Assembly (NCBI RefSeq): GCF_001422285.1
Contig: NZ_LMMO01000001.1
Span: 804,915-868,914, forward strand
Length of the DNA: 64,000 nt
Direction: 5' to 3'
Source of the DNA: Frigoribacterium sp. Leaf263
GTDB taxonomy: Bacteria; Actinomycetota; Actinomycetes; Actinomycetales; Microbacteriaceae
This document shows, piece after piece, positions 42,301 through 50,706 of this stretch. The translations under genes and the position numbers were made by a program. The notes below the pieces were generated by a model. The model was not told the origin of the DNA, searched no databases, and saw nothing but the letters and a program-made list of their open reading frames with translations. How positions within the stretch are numbered: the stretch's first letter is position 1; every line of letters starts with the position of its first letter.

Positions 42301-43005
42301 ATGACGTCACCCGCGACCATCGGAATCCTCGGCGCCGGCAAGGTCGGCACCGTGCTCGCCCGCCTCCTGCATGCCGCGGGGCACCCCGTGCTGCTCTCCG
42401 GCTCGGGCGACCCCGCCCGCATCGGCCTCATCGTCGACGTGATCGCGCCCGGCGCACGCGCCGTCTGGTCGGAGGAGGCGGCCCGCGAGGCCGACATCGT
42501 CGTGCTCGCCCTGCCGCTCGGCAAGCTGGATTCCGTGCCCGTCGCCGCCCTCGACGGCAAGATCGTCGTCGACGCCATGAACTACTGGTGGGAGACCGAC
42601 GGCATCCGCGACGATCTCGCCGACGTCCGCCGGTCGACGAGCGAACTCGTCCAGGGTCACCTGCCGGGCTCGATCGTCGTGAAGGGCTTCAACCACATGG
42701 GGTATCACGACCTCGACGAGGGCGCGCTGCCGGCGGGCGACCCCGAGCGCAAGGCCATCGCCCTGGCGGCGGACGACGAGGCGGCGCTCGCCCGGGTGGC
42801 CGCCCTCGTCGACGCCATCGGCTTCGACCCGGTCGCCCTGCCCAGCCTCGCCGACGGCATCTCCCTCGAGCCGGGTTCCCTCGCCTTCGGAGCCAACGTC
42901 GGCGCCGCCGAGCTCGTCGAGACCGCCCGCTCCTTCTGGTCGTCGCAGCGCGGCCTGGCCGTGGGCCGCGCCCGAGCCCGGGACGCGGCGACCGAGCCCG
43001 CCTGA
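42301..43005 (+). CDS. NAD(P)-binding reductase of the F420-dependent NADP reductase type
   Basis: A 234-residue protein with an N-terminal Rossmann motif ([21 protein letters not shown]) and the family segment [14 protein letters not shown], then [19 protein letters not shown]. The fold resembles F420H2:NADP oxidoreductases and related NADP reductases. The usual N-terminal residues for F420 binding cannot be judged by eye. It starts at ATG without a clear ribosome-binding site, 104 bases from the divergent SDR, so it may be a leaderless transcript. Electron partner unknown. Confidence 0.75.
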   Translation: MTSPATIGILGAGKVGTVLARLLHAAGHPVLLSGSGDPARIGLIVDVIAPGARAVWSEEAAREADIVVLALPLGKLDSVPVAALDGKIVVDAMNYWWETDGIRDDLADVRRSTSELVQGHLPGSIVVKGFNHMGYHDLDEGALPAGDPERKAIALAADDEAALARVAALVDAIGFDPVALPSLADGISLEPGSLAFGANVGAAELVETARSFWSSQRGLAVGRARARDAATEPA

Positions 43006-43076
43006 TCCGCGCCTCCCACCCGGCGACCGTGCCCGCACACCGGGGCGACCTGCGTGCGAGCGTGTCGGCGACGAGT

Positions 43077-43112
43077 CCTTAGCCATGGTTACGACCATGA
43101 CCATGGGTAAGG
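43077..43112. promoter_or_regulatory. Large palindrome upstream of fic
   Basis: CCTTAGCCATGGT (43077-43089) and ACCATGGGTAAGG (43100-43112) are inverted copies with one mismatch. A third ACCATG lies in the 10-base spacer. It sits only seven bases before the Fic start codon, overlapping the ribosome-binding site, so bound protein would block expression. The Fic protein carries its own winged helix and is a candidate ligand. Confidence 0.7.
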
Positions 43113-43119
43113 TGGGGTC

Positions 43120-44319
43120 ATGGTCGAGGTCCGAGTGTCGTCGTGGCCCGAGGTGCGATTCGAGTCGCGCCCGTGGGAGTCCGACGATGACGCGCCCGCT
43201 TCGCGTCGAGCGCGTCTGCGCAGCCGCGGCCCGTACGACGCCGCGGTGACGCCCGCGATCTCGGCGACCGCGCCCCCGCAGCTGTCCGCCGATCTCATCG
43301 TCGATGCGGAGGACGCGGTCGCCGAGCTGTCGCGGTTCGATGCCGAGGTCGGTGCGTTCACGGCCCCGTTCGCATCGATCCTCCTGCGGAGCGAGAGCGC
43401 CTCGAGCTCGGAGATCGAGAACCTCACGGCGATGCCGCGAGGGATCGCGCTGGCCGCACTCGGCCGCAGGTCCGGTGCGAACGCCCGCCTGGTCGTCGCG
43501 AACGTGCATGCGATGGAGGCGGCGCTGACCCTGGCCGACGATCTCGACGAGGGCGCCGTGATCGGCATGCACGCCGCCCTGCTGATCGAGGATCAGCCCC
43601 ATCTCACGGGTTCCTGGCGCGATCAGCAGGTCTGGATCGGCGGAACGGGTCGCAGCCCGCACACGGCGGACTTCGTCCCCCCGCACGCCGACCGCGTCCC
43701 CGCCGCCATGACCGATCTCGTCGCGTTCGCCGGGCGGACCGATCTCCCCGCGCTGGTCCACGTCGCGCTGACGCACGCGCAGTTCGAGACGATCCATCCC
43801 TTCCCCGACGGCAACGGGCGCACGGGGCGCGCGATCGTGCACTCGATGCTGCGACGGCTGCGGATCACGCGTCAGGTCACCGTGCCCGTCTCGGCGGGGC
43901 TCCTCCGCGACACCGCGGGGTACTTCGCGGCCCTCGGCGCCTATCGGCGGGGTGACGTCGAGCCCATCGTCCGCGCCTTCGTCGACGCGACGATGTCGGC
44001 CGTCGTCAACGGTCGTGCTCTCGTCGCGGACCTCACGACGATCCGTCTCGACTGGGACGACGTGACGAGTGCGCGGCAGGGCTCGGTCGGCCGGCGCATG
44101 CTCGGTCTCCTGCAACGTCAACCCGTGGTCGACGTGCCCTCGGTCGCCCGCGAGCTCGGGGTCGCGACGAACAACGCCCGGGCCGGCATCGAGCGTCTCG
44201 TCGGCGACGGGATCCTTAAGCCGATCGGCGACGCCCGTCGGGGTCGGCTGTACGAGGCGCCCGACGTGCTCGTCGCGCTCGACGCGTTCGCCGTCCGGGC
44301 GAAGAGGGGGCGGCCCTGA
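43120..44319 (+). CDS. Fic family AMP-transferase, self-inhibited, with winged helix
   Basis: A 399-residue class II Fic protein. The N-terminal helix carries the inhibitory motif SSEIEN (about residues 93-99), whose Glu blocks the ATP site. The catalytic loop is HPFPDGNGRTGR (His226), a full match to HxFxxGNGRxxR, so the enzyme should be active once relieved. The C-terminal 75 residues are a winged helix (VPSVARELGVATNNARAGIE). Fic enzymes transfer AMP to proteins. There is no separate antitoxin gene. The large palindrome at its start suggests autoregulation by the winged helix. Confidence 0.9.
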   Translation: MVEVRVSSWPEVRFESRPWESDDDAPASRRARLRSRGPYDAAVTPAISATAPPQLSADLIVDAEDAVAELSRFDAEVGAFTAPFASILLRSESASSSEIENLTAMPRGIALAALGRRSGANARLVVANVHAMEAALTLADDLDEGAVIGMHAALLIEDQPHLTGSWRDQQVWIGGTGRSPHTADFVPPHADRVPAAMTDLVAFAGRTDLPALVHVALTHAQFETIHPFPDGNGRTGRAIVHSMLRRLRITRQVTVPVSAGLLRDTAGYFAALGAYRRGDVEPIVRAFVDATMSAVVNGRALVADLTTIRLDWDDVTSARQGSVGRRMLGLLQRQPVVDVPSVARELGVATNNARAGIERLVGDGILKPIGDARRGRLYEAPDVLVALDAFAVRAKRGRP

Positions 44320-44381
44320 GCGCCCGCTCGGATTCCCCTCCAGCCGCCGCCTGGTCGATTCTGCGTATTTCTTCGTTCATC

Positions 44382-44411
44382 TTGTTTTCTGTGGGTTCCG
44401 CGACGTAGAGT
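44382..44411 (+). promoter_or_regulatory. Candidate promoter of the fructose operon
   Basis: TTGTTT (44382-44387) and TAGAGT (44406-44411) are separated by 18 bases in an unusually AT-rich stretch (44360-44395) for this genome, 60 bases before the fruR start. The adjacent TTCGTTCATCTTGTTTTC contains repeated TTC/TTG units that could be FruR sites. Confidence 0.45.
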
Positions 44412-44470
44412 CTCGTCAACGCGACGGGAGCCCCGTCGAGGCAGCACGCAGACGACGAAGAGGTCACCGG

Positions 44471-45259
44471 ATGTACGCGACGGAACGCTACGAGTCGATC
44501 GCCGACGATCTGCGCACCGTCGGCCGCGTCTCGGTCGCCGATCTCGCCGCCCGGTTCGACGTCACCCCCGAGACCGTCCGTCGCGACCTCGATCAGCTCG
44601 AGCAGTCGGGTCTGCTCCAGCGCGTCCACGGCGGGGCGGTCGCCGCGGGGCGCTCCAGCATCCGCGAGCTCAGCCTCAGCGAGCGCGAGGGGCAGCACTC
44701 GCCCGAGAAGACCGCCGTCGCCGCCGCGGCCGCCCGGCTCGTCCCGGCGACGTTCACGGGTTCGATCGCCATCGACGCCGGCACGACGACGGCCGCCGTC
44801 GCCGCCCGGCTCGCCGCGTGGGTCCCGGCCGAGCCCGGCACCGTGCTCACCGTCATCACCAACGCGGTGCCGATCGCCGCGCTGCTGCAGCACAGCCCGC
44901 ACATCGACCTGCATCTGCTGGGCGGCCGCGTCCGCGGGCTGACCAGTGCGGCCGTGGGCACGACGACCGTCGACCAGATCCAGGCCCTCCGCCCCGACAT
45001 CGTCTTCGTCGGGGCGAACGGGGTCAGCGCCGGCTTCGGCCTCTCGACCCCCGACGAGTTCGAAGGCGCCGTCAAGGCCGCCTACGTGCGGGCCGGTCGC
45101 CGCGTCGTCGCCGTGGTCGACCGCACCAAGCACGGCGAGGAGGCGCTGGTCCGGTTCGCGCGCCTCCCCGAGATCGACACCGTGGTCACCGACGCGGCCC
45201 CCGCGCCCGACCTCGCCGACGCGCTCGCCGGGGCCGACGTCGAGGTGATCGTCGCATGA
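44471..45259 (+). CDS. fruR: DeoR family regulator of the fructose operon
   Basis: A 262-residue DeoR-type repressor. The N-terminal helix-turn-helix (VSVADLAARFDVTPETVRRD, then LDQLEQSGLLQRVHGGAVA) is followed by the sugar-phosphate-binding DeoRC domain (IAIDAGTTTAAVAARL, GGRVRGLTSAAVG, VGANGVSAGFGLSTPDEFEG). Homologues sense fructose-1-phosphate or related phosphosugars. The true start is MYATERYESI; the longer upstream frame runs into fic sequence. It is first in the operon fruR-fruK-fruA, so it is autoregulated together with its targets. Confidence 0.92.
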   Translation: MYATERYESIADDLRTVGRVSVADLAARFDVTPETVRRDLDQLEQSGLLQRVHGGAVAAGRSSIRELSLSEREGQHSPEKTAVAAAAARLVPATFTGSIAIDAGTTTAAVAARLAAWVPAEPGTVLTVITNAVPIAALLQHSPHIDLHLLGGRVRGLTSAAVGTTTVDQIQALRPDIVFVGANGVSAGFGLSTPDEFEGAVKAAYVRAGRRVVAVVDRTKHGEEALVRFARLPEIDTVVTDAAPAPDLADALAGADVEVIVA

Positions 45260-45288
45260 CCGCCGCACCCTCCGAGAGAGCAGCACGC

Positions 45289-46257
45289 ATGATCCTCACC
45301 GTCACCGCCAACCCCTCGCTCGACCGCACCATCGAGCTCGCGGCGCCTCTGCAGCGCGGGGGAGTGCAGCGCTCCGCCGGCACCACCGACGAGCCGGGCG
45401 GCAAGGGCGTGAACGTCTCGCGCGCCCTCGCCGCGTCGGGCGCCGAGACCGTCGCCGTGCTGCCCGGCGCCCTCGACGACCCCGTGCTGGTCGCCCTGCG
45501 CGAGCGCGGCGTGCCCACGGTCAACCTGCCGATCGCCGCGCGACTCCGCTCGAACGTCACGGTCACCGAACCCGGCGGCACGACGACCAAGATCAACGAG
45601 CTCGGCCCCGACCTCAGCGAGCACGCCGACGAGCTGACGGCCCTGATCGTCCAGCACGCGGCCCTCGCGTCGTGGCTCGTGCTGGCCGGGTCGCTGCCGC
45701 CCGGTCTGCCGACGACCTGGCTCGCCGACGTCGTCGTCGCGGTCCGCGCGGCGCACGGCGACGACGCCCCGCGCATCGCGGTCGACTCGTCGGGCGAGCC
45801 GTTCGCGGCGCTCATCGCATCGGGAGTCGGCGTCGACCTCGTGAAGCCGAACGCCGACGAGCTCGCCGAGATCGTCGGCGGCGACCCCCTCGCGTACGAG
45901 GCCGACCCCGCCTCCGCCGTCGAGGGCGCCCGCAGGCTCCGCGCGCTCGGCGTCGAGACCGTGCTGCTGACCCTCGGCAGCGCCGGGGCCGTCCTCCTCG
46001 ACGGCGAGGGCTCGTGGTTCGCCGCCGCCCCCGTCATCACCGCCCTGAGCACGGTGGGCGCCGGCGACTCGTCGCTGTCCGGCTACCTGCTCGCCGAGAC
46101 GGCCGGCGCCCCCGCGCCCGCCCGCCTCGCCCAGGCCGTCGCGTCGGGAGCCGCCGCGGCGGCCCTGCCCGGCAGCATCGTCCCCTCCCTCGACCAGACC
46201 TTCCCTGACGACATCGACGTCGTCCCGGTGGCCCCCGCGGCCGTCGGGCACCTCTGA
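45289..46257 (+). CDS. fruK: 1-phosphofructokinase
   Basis: A 322-residue PfkB-family kinase. MILTVTANPSLDRTIEL is the typical FruK opening, and DEPGGKGVNVSRALA and STVGAGDSSLSGYLL are the two PfkB signatures with the catalytic Asp. It phosphorylates fructose-1-phosphate made by the PTS to fructose-1,6-bisphosphate. An upstream ATG overlapping the fruR stop (45256) would add 11 residues; I prefer 45289 from family alignment. Between fruR and fruA in a tight operon. Confidence 0.93.
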   Translation: MILTVTANPSLDRTIELAAPLQRGGVQRSAGTTDEPGGKGVNVSRALAASGAETVAVLPGALDDPVLVALRERGVPTVNLPIAARLRSNVTVTEPGGTTTKINELGPDLSEHADELTALIVQHAALASWLVLAGSLPPGLPTTWLADVVVAVRAAHGDDAPRIAVDSSGEPFAALIASGVGVDLVKPNADELAEIVGGDPLAYEADPASAVEGARRLRALGVETVLLTLGSAGAVLLDGEGSWFAAAPVITALSTVGAGDSSLSGYLLAETAGAPAPARLAQAVASGAAAAALPGSIVPSLDQTFPDDIDVVPVAPAAVGHL

Positions 46258-46290
46258 GCAGCGTCGCCCACACCCAAGGAGCAGAACACC

Positions 46291-48369
46291 ATGTCATCCC
46301 TCATCAGCACCGACCTCGTCGGTCTCGACGAAGACCTGGGCGGCACGTCGACCGACGTCATCCGCGCCCTCGCCGCGCGCGTCGCGGCCTCGGGGCGCGC
46401 CGGCTCGGCCGACACGCTCGCCGACGACGCCATCAAGCGCGAGGCTTCCGTCGGCACGGGCGTGCCCGGCGGCATCGCGATCCCGCATGCGCGCTCGGCG
46501 TCCGTCACCGAGCCGACGCTCGCGTTCTCGCGTCTCGCCCGCACGGTGCCCTTCGGGGCTCCCGACGGCGACGCCGACATCGTCTTCATGATCGCCGTGC
46601 CCGAGGGCGCCGACAGCGACCACATGACGGTGCTCTCGACGCTCGCCCGTGCGCTCATCCGCGACGACTTCACCGCGGCCCTCCGCGCGGCGAAGACCCC
46701 GGCCGACATCGTGAAGCTCGTCGACGACGAGGTCAGCGGCGAGGTCGCCGAGACGCGCGGCGCGACCGGGACGTCCGCGAGCGGCGCGACCAGCGCCTCG
46801 TCGGCCGCCGGAGCCGCCGGAGCCGCCGGCGCCCGCCGCCCGAAGCTGGTCGGCGTCACCGCCTGCCCCACCGGCATCGCCCACACCTTCATGGCCGCCG
46901 ACGCGCTGGTCGCCGCGGCGAAGCGCCTCGGCGCCGACCTGCAGATCGAGACGCAGGGTTCGGCGAAGGTCACCCCGCTCGACCCGGCGGTCATCGCCGA
47001 GGCCGACGCCGTCATCTTCGCCGTCGACGTCGACGTGCGCGACCAGTCGCGGTTCGCCGGCAAGCCCGTCGTCCGCGGGCCGGTCAAGCGCGGCGTCGAC
47101 GCGCCCGACGCGATGGTGCGAGAGGCCCTGGCGGCCGCCACCGACCCGGACGCCGCGCGCGTCGCGGGCTCGGCGACGGCGGGCGAGGCCTCGGCCCAGG
47201 GCAAGCAGAGCTTCGGCTCGTCGCTGAAGCGCTGGCTGCTGACCGGCGTCTCGTACATGATCCCGTTCGTCGCCGGCGGCGGTCTGCTGCTCGCCCTCGG
47301 GTTCCTGCTGTCGGGTTACGAGATCGCCGGCAACGCCGCGACCGTCCTGACCGACTACTCGCTGACTAACCTGCCGCCCGAGGGGCTGCAGTACTTCCTC
47401 GGAGCCGCGGCGTTCCAGATCGGCAACCTGTCGACGGGCTTCCTCGTGGCCGCCCTGGCCGGGTACATCGCCTACGCGATCGCCGACCGACCCGGCATCG
47501 CCCCCGGCTTCGTCGCCGGTGCCGTCGCCGTCTTCATGGGCGCCGGCTTCATCGGCGGTCTGGTCGGCGGTCTGCTCGCCGGATTCGCCGCCTACTGGAT
47601 CGGCCGGCCCACCGTGCCGCGCTGGCTCCGCGGTCTCATGCCCGTGGTGATCATCCCGCTGCTGGCGTCGATCTTCGCGTCCGGCCTGCTCGTCCTCGTG
47701 CTCGGCGGCCCCATCGCCGCGCTGACGGTCGCGCTGACCGACTTCCTCAACGGTCTGAGCGGCGGCGGGGCCATCGTGCTCGGCATCATCCTCGGTCTCA
47801 TGATGTGCATCGACCTCGGCGGACCGGTCAACAAGGTCGCCTACTCGTTCGCCGTCGCCGGGCTCTCGGCCGGGTCGATCGGCGACAACCCCGCTCCGCT
47901 GATGATCATGGCCGCGGTGATGGGCGCCGGCATGGTGCCCCCGCTCGCCATGGCGCTCGCCTCGACCGTGCTGTACCGCAAGGGCTTCACGCAGGTCGAG
48001 CGGTCGAACGGCACGGCGGCCTGGCTGCTGGGCGCCTCGTTCATCTCCGAGGGCGCGATCCCGTTCGCCGCGGCGGACCCGCTGCGCGTCATCCCGGCCA
48101 GCATGGTGGGAGGCGCGGTGACCGGAGCCATCTCGATGGCCGCCGGAGTCACCTCGCAGGCCCCGCACGGTGGTTTCTTCGTCTTCTTCGCCATCGGCAA
48201 CCTCGGCATGTGGGCTCTCGCGATCGTCGCGGGCACCGTGGTGAGCGCGTTCACGCTCGTGCTGCTCAAGCGCTTCGTCCGCCGCGGCACCCCCGCCGAG
48301 GTCGACGCCTCGACCGAGGCCGCCGAGGCCGGCTCGGTCGTCGGCCAGCGCAGCCCCGTGGTCGCGTAG
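46291..48369 (+). CDS. fruA: PTS fructose transporter IIABC
   Basis: A 692-residue three-domain permease. EIIA (1-150) carries the phospho-His in IAIPHARSAS. An Ala/Ser linker follows. EIIB (about 185-285) carries the phospho-Cys in VGVTACPTGIAHTFMAADAL. EIIC (310-660) is the membrane channel (MIPFVAGGGLLLALGFLLSG, GGPVNKVAYSFAVAGL). It imports fructose and phosphorylates it at C1. An AAGGAG site precedes the ATG. EI and HPr genes are not in the window. A 38-base perfect palindrome ends the operon. Confidence 0.95.
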   Translation: MSSLISTDLVGLDEDLGGTSTDVIRALAARVAASGRAGSADTLADDAIKREASVGTGVPGGIAIPHARSASVTEPTLAFSRLARTVPFGAPDGDADIVFMIAVPEGADSDHMTVLSTLARALIRDDFTAALRAAKTPADIVKLVDDEVSGEVAETRGATGTSASGATSASSAAGAAGAAGARRPKLVGVTACPTGIAHTFMAADALVAAAKRLGADLQIETQGSAKVTPLDPAVIAEADAVIFAVDVDVRDQSRFAGKPVVRGPVKRGVDAPDAMVREALAAATDPDAARVAGSATAGEASAQGKQSFGSSLKRWLLTGVSYMIPFVAGGGLLLALGFLLSGYEIAGNAATVLTDYSLTNLPPEGLQYFLGAAAFQIGNLSTGFLVAALAGYIAYAIADRPGIAPGFVAGAVAVFMGAGFIGGLVGGLLAGFAAYWIGRPTVPRWLRGLMPVVIIPLLASIFASGLLVLVLGGPIAALTVALTDFLNGLSGGGAIVLGIILGLMMCIDLGGPVNKVAYSFAVAGLSAGSIGDNPAPLMIMAAVMGAGMVPPLAMALASTVLYRKGFTQVERSNGTAAWLLGASFISEGAIPFAAADPLRVIPASMVGGAVTGAISMAAGVTSQAPHGGFFVFFAIGNLGMWALAIVAGTVVSAFTLVLLKRFVRRGTPAEVDASTEAAEAGSVVGQRSPVVA

Positions 48370-48397
48370 GCCCCGCCGCCGCAAACCCGCCACGACG

Positions 48398-48435
48398 TCG
48401 ACACCCCGCCACCGGATCCGGTGGCGGGGTGTCGA
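48398..48435. terminator. Perfect palindromic terminator between fruA and ndh
   Basis: A 38-base perfect palindrome centred on TCCGGA... between 48416 and 48417; each arm is 19 bases (left arm TCGACACCCCGCCACCGGA). It separates two convergent genes and should stop transcription from both sides. As true DNA palindrome with no loop it could also extrude a cruciform. Confidence 0.8.
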
Positions 48436-48462
48436 TCGTGTGGCGGGGAGGCCGAGGAGGCG

Positions 48463-49761
48463 CTACTCGGTCTTCTCCGTCTGCCACTTCTCGGGCGCAC
48501 GGTCGCCGTTCGGGCGCACCGGGCGCACGTCGCCCACGATCGGGATGGCCCGCTTCCGCAGGGCCCAGAGGTAGCGCACGAAGAAGTGCGTGAGGGTCGA
48601 CAGGCGGTTGCCGTTGCCCAGCAGGCTCGTGATGTGCACGAAGACCCACAGCAGCCAGGCGACCGGGCCGGTCATGGTGAAGCCGTTCGGCAGCTGCACG
48701 ACGGCGGCGTTCGTCCCGACCGTCGCCATGGTGCCCTTGTCGTGGTACTTGAAGCGCTCGAGCCGCTTGCCGGCGAACAGGCGCTGGATCTGCTCGCCGA
48801 TGTGCTCGCCGCCCTGGATCGCCGGCTGGGCCAGCTGGGCGAGGGCGTCGTCGGTGGCGGCGATGTCGCCTGCGGCGAAGATGCGGTCGAGGCCCTTGAC
48901 GGTGAGATCGTCGTTGACCTGGATGCGCCCGCCGTGGGTCTGGGGCACGCCCCAGCCGGCGACCTCGGCGTGCGCGGCGACCCCGGTGGCCCAGACGACC
49001 AGCTCGGCGGGGATGAACTCGCCGTCGGCGGCGACGACGCCGTCGGGCCGGACCTCCTCGACGCCCGTGTCGAGACGCAGGTCGACGCCGCGCTTGCGCA
49101 GCACCTTGGCGGCGTAGCGACGCAGGCGCGGGGCGAACGGCTTGAGCAGCTCCCCGCTGCGGTGCACGAGGGTGATCGTGATGCTCGAGGCGTCGATCTC
49201 GGGGTAGGCGTCCTTCAGGGCCTGATCGCGCAGCTCGGCCAGCGACCCGGCCATCTCGACGCCCGTCGCGCCTCCGCCGACGATGACGACCCGCACCTCC
49301 CCGCTGCCCTGCGACGCCGCGGCGTTCTCGAGCTGCGTGAAGAGCTCGTCGCGGATGCGGAGCGCCTGCGATCGCGAGTACATCGAGTACGCGTACTCGT
49401 AGGCGCCCTTGGTGCCGAAGTAGCTGGTGTTGACGCCGTTGGCGAGCACGAGGGCGTCGTAGGCGATCTCCTCGCCGTCGCGCAGCGTGATGATGCGCTC
49501 GTCGGCGCGGACGGTCGTGAGCAGCCCGTGACGGAACTCGGCGTTCGACTGCTTCGAGCGGAGGCTCCGCAGGAAGTACGTGACGTCGCCGGCGTTGAGA
49601 CCGCCGGTCGCCACCTGGTACATGAGCGGCTGGAACATGTTGTAGACGTGCCGGTCGATGAGGGTGATCCGGACGTCGGCCTTGCGCAGGGCCCGCATGG
49701 CGGCGATGCCGGCGAACCCTCCGCCGACGATGACGACGTGCTTGCGGTGGTCTTCGCTCAT
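48463..49761 (-). CDS. ndh: Type II NADH dehydrogenase
   Basis: A 432-residue NDH-2. The FAD site is VVIVGGGFAGIAAMRALRKA and the NADH site is VVIVGGGATGVEMAGSLAEL. The C-terminal part has the membrane-associating hydrophobic segment GPVAWLLWVFVHITSLLG. The quinone-site AQPAIQGG wording (LAQLAQPAIQGGEHIGEQIQ) is present. It passes electrons from NADH to menaquinone without pumping protons, at the inner face of the membrane. AGGAG precedes the ATG. Monocistronic. Confidence 0.93.
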   Translation of the reverse strand: MSEDHRKHVVIVGGGFAGIAAMRALRKADVRITLIDRHVYNMFQPLMYQVATGGLNAGDVTYFLRSLRSKQSNAEFRHGLLTTVRADERIITLRDGEEIAYDALVLANGVNTSYFGTKGAYEYAYSMYSRSQALRIRDELFTQLENAAASQGSGEVRVVIVGGGATGVEMAGSLAELRDQALKDAYPEIDASSITITLVHRSGELLKPFAPRLRRYAAKVLRKRGVDLRLDTGVEEVRPDGVVAADGEFIPAELVVWATGVAAHAEVAGWGVPQTHGGRIQVNDDLTVKGLDRIFAAGDIAATDDALAQLAQPAIQGGEHIGEQIQRLFAGKRLERFKYHDKGTMATVGTNAAVVQLPNGFTMTGPVAWLLWVFVHITSLLGNGNRLSTLTHFFVRYLWALRKRAIPIVGDVRPVRPNGDRAPEKWQTEKTE

Positions 49762-49894
49762 GCTGAGCTCCTGCGGGTGTCGATGGCGTGCGGATCCCCA
49801 TCGACCCTTGATCTCACGGCCCTGGTGCGGCCAGGCGCGAGCTTACTCGCCTCGGCGCGCCTCCGAAGTCCCAGGCTTTCCCCAGGGCCGGGCC

Positions 49895-49917
49895 GTGCAC
49901 CGAGTGCGTCGGTGCAC
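49895..49917. promoter_or_regulatory. TetR operator candidate upstream of the MMPL exporter operon
   Basis: GTGCACCGA (49895-49903) and TCGGTGCAC (49909-49917) are a perfect 9-5-9 inverted repeat, 14 bases before the GTG start of the tetR gene. Ideal placement for autorepression of tetR and the downstream exporter. Confidence 0.7.
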
Positions 49918-49930
49918 TTAGTGTAGGCAC

Positions 49931-50575
49931 GTGACCGTCAAGCCCCTCGCGTTCGATCGCCGTGCCGCCCTCAAGGCGAAGCACCGGCTCGCGATCGTCG
50001 ACGCCGCCGACGCGCTCATCGGCGAACGGGGCGCCCCGCGATTCAGCGTCGACGAGCTCGCCGAGCGGGCCGACGTCTCGCGCCGCACCGTCTTCAACCA
50101 CTTCGCCTCGCTCGACGAGGTCGTCATGACGGCCTGCACCCGCGTGCTGACGGGCGCCGTAGACGAGTTCCGGGCAGCGACGGCGGCGACGCCCGTCGGC
50201 GACGGCTCGCCGGCCTCGATGTTCTCCGAGATCACCGCCGCCATGCGCGGCATCGACCTGCCCGCCGTGATCGCCTACCTCTGGACGGTGCTCGGCGACG
50301 ACGGCACCGACCCGCGCTCGCACCACCTCATCCAGGACGTCTTCACCCGCACGACCGAGGAGCTCTCCGCCGAGCTCGCCGTCCGCGGAAGCGACGCCGA
50401 CGGCCTCGAGGCGGAGATCCTGGTCAGCTCGATGATGAACGGCATCGCCGTCATCTCGCACCGCTGGATCACCGCCACCGGCGCCTCCCTCGACCCCGCG
50501 TCGCGCAGCCGGTGGGACGCCCTCCTCGACCGACTCGTCTCGACCGTCCGCCGCGGGTACGCACCCGCCGACTGA
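49931..50575 (+). CDS. TetR/AcrR family regulator of an MMPL exporter
   Basis: A 214-residue TetR protein with the helix-turn-helix FSVDELAERADVSRRTVFNHFAS (about residues 35-60) and a helical effector domain. GTG start (VTVKPLAFDRR). A perfect palindrome lies just upstream, and the only gene downstream in the same direction encodes a large MMPL exporter, which it most likely represses together with itself. Ligand unknown; probably the exported lipid or drug. Confidence 0.9.
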   Translation: MTVKPLAFDRRAALKAKHRLAIVDAADALIGERGAPRFSVDELAERADVSRRTVFNHFASLDEVVMTACTRVLTGAVDEFRAATAATPVGDGSPASMFSEITAAMRGIDLPAVIAYLWTVLGDDGTDPRSHHLIQDVFTRTTEELSAELAVRGSDADGLEAEILVSSMMNGIAVISHRWITATGASLDPASRSRWDALLDRLVSTVRRGYAPAD

Positions 50576-50706
50576 CCACGCCGACCGACCGCCCCCGGCC
50601 GCCGCCCGCGACGGCCGACCCGCACCTCCTTCCCGACGACGCGACGCGAGGCTCCACCCCCACCACCGCAGCACAACCCGCATCACCCTCTGGAGGATCC
50701 CGCACC

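Noticed and set aside
42301..43005. D-apionate oxidoisomerase (ApnO) to complete the apionate pathway
   Set aside because: The protein has a Rossmann start but is shorter than ApnO as I recall it, and the rest fits the F420-dependent NADP reductase type better.
46294..48393. A 699-codon minus-strand frame opposite fruA
   Set aside because: The translation is Asp/His/Gly/Arg-rich with no motif, while the plus strand encodes a complete PTS permease.
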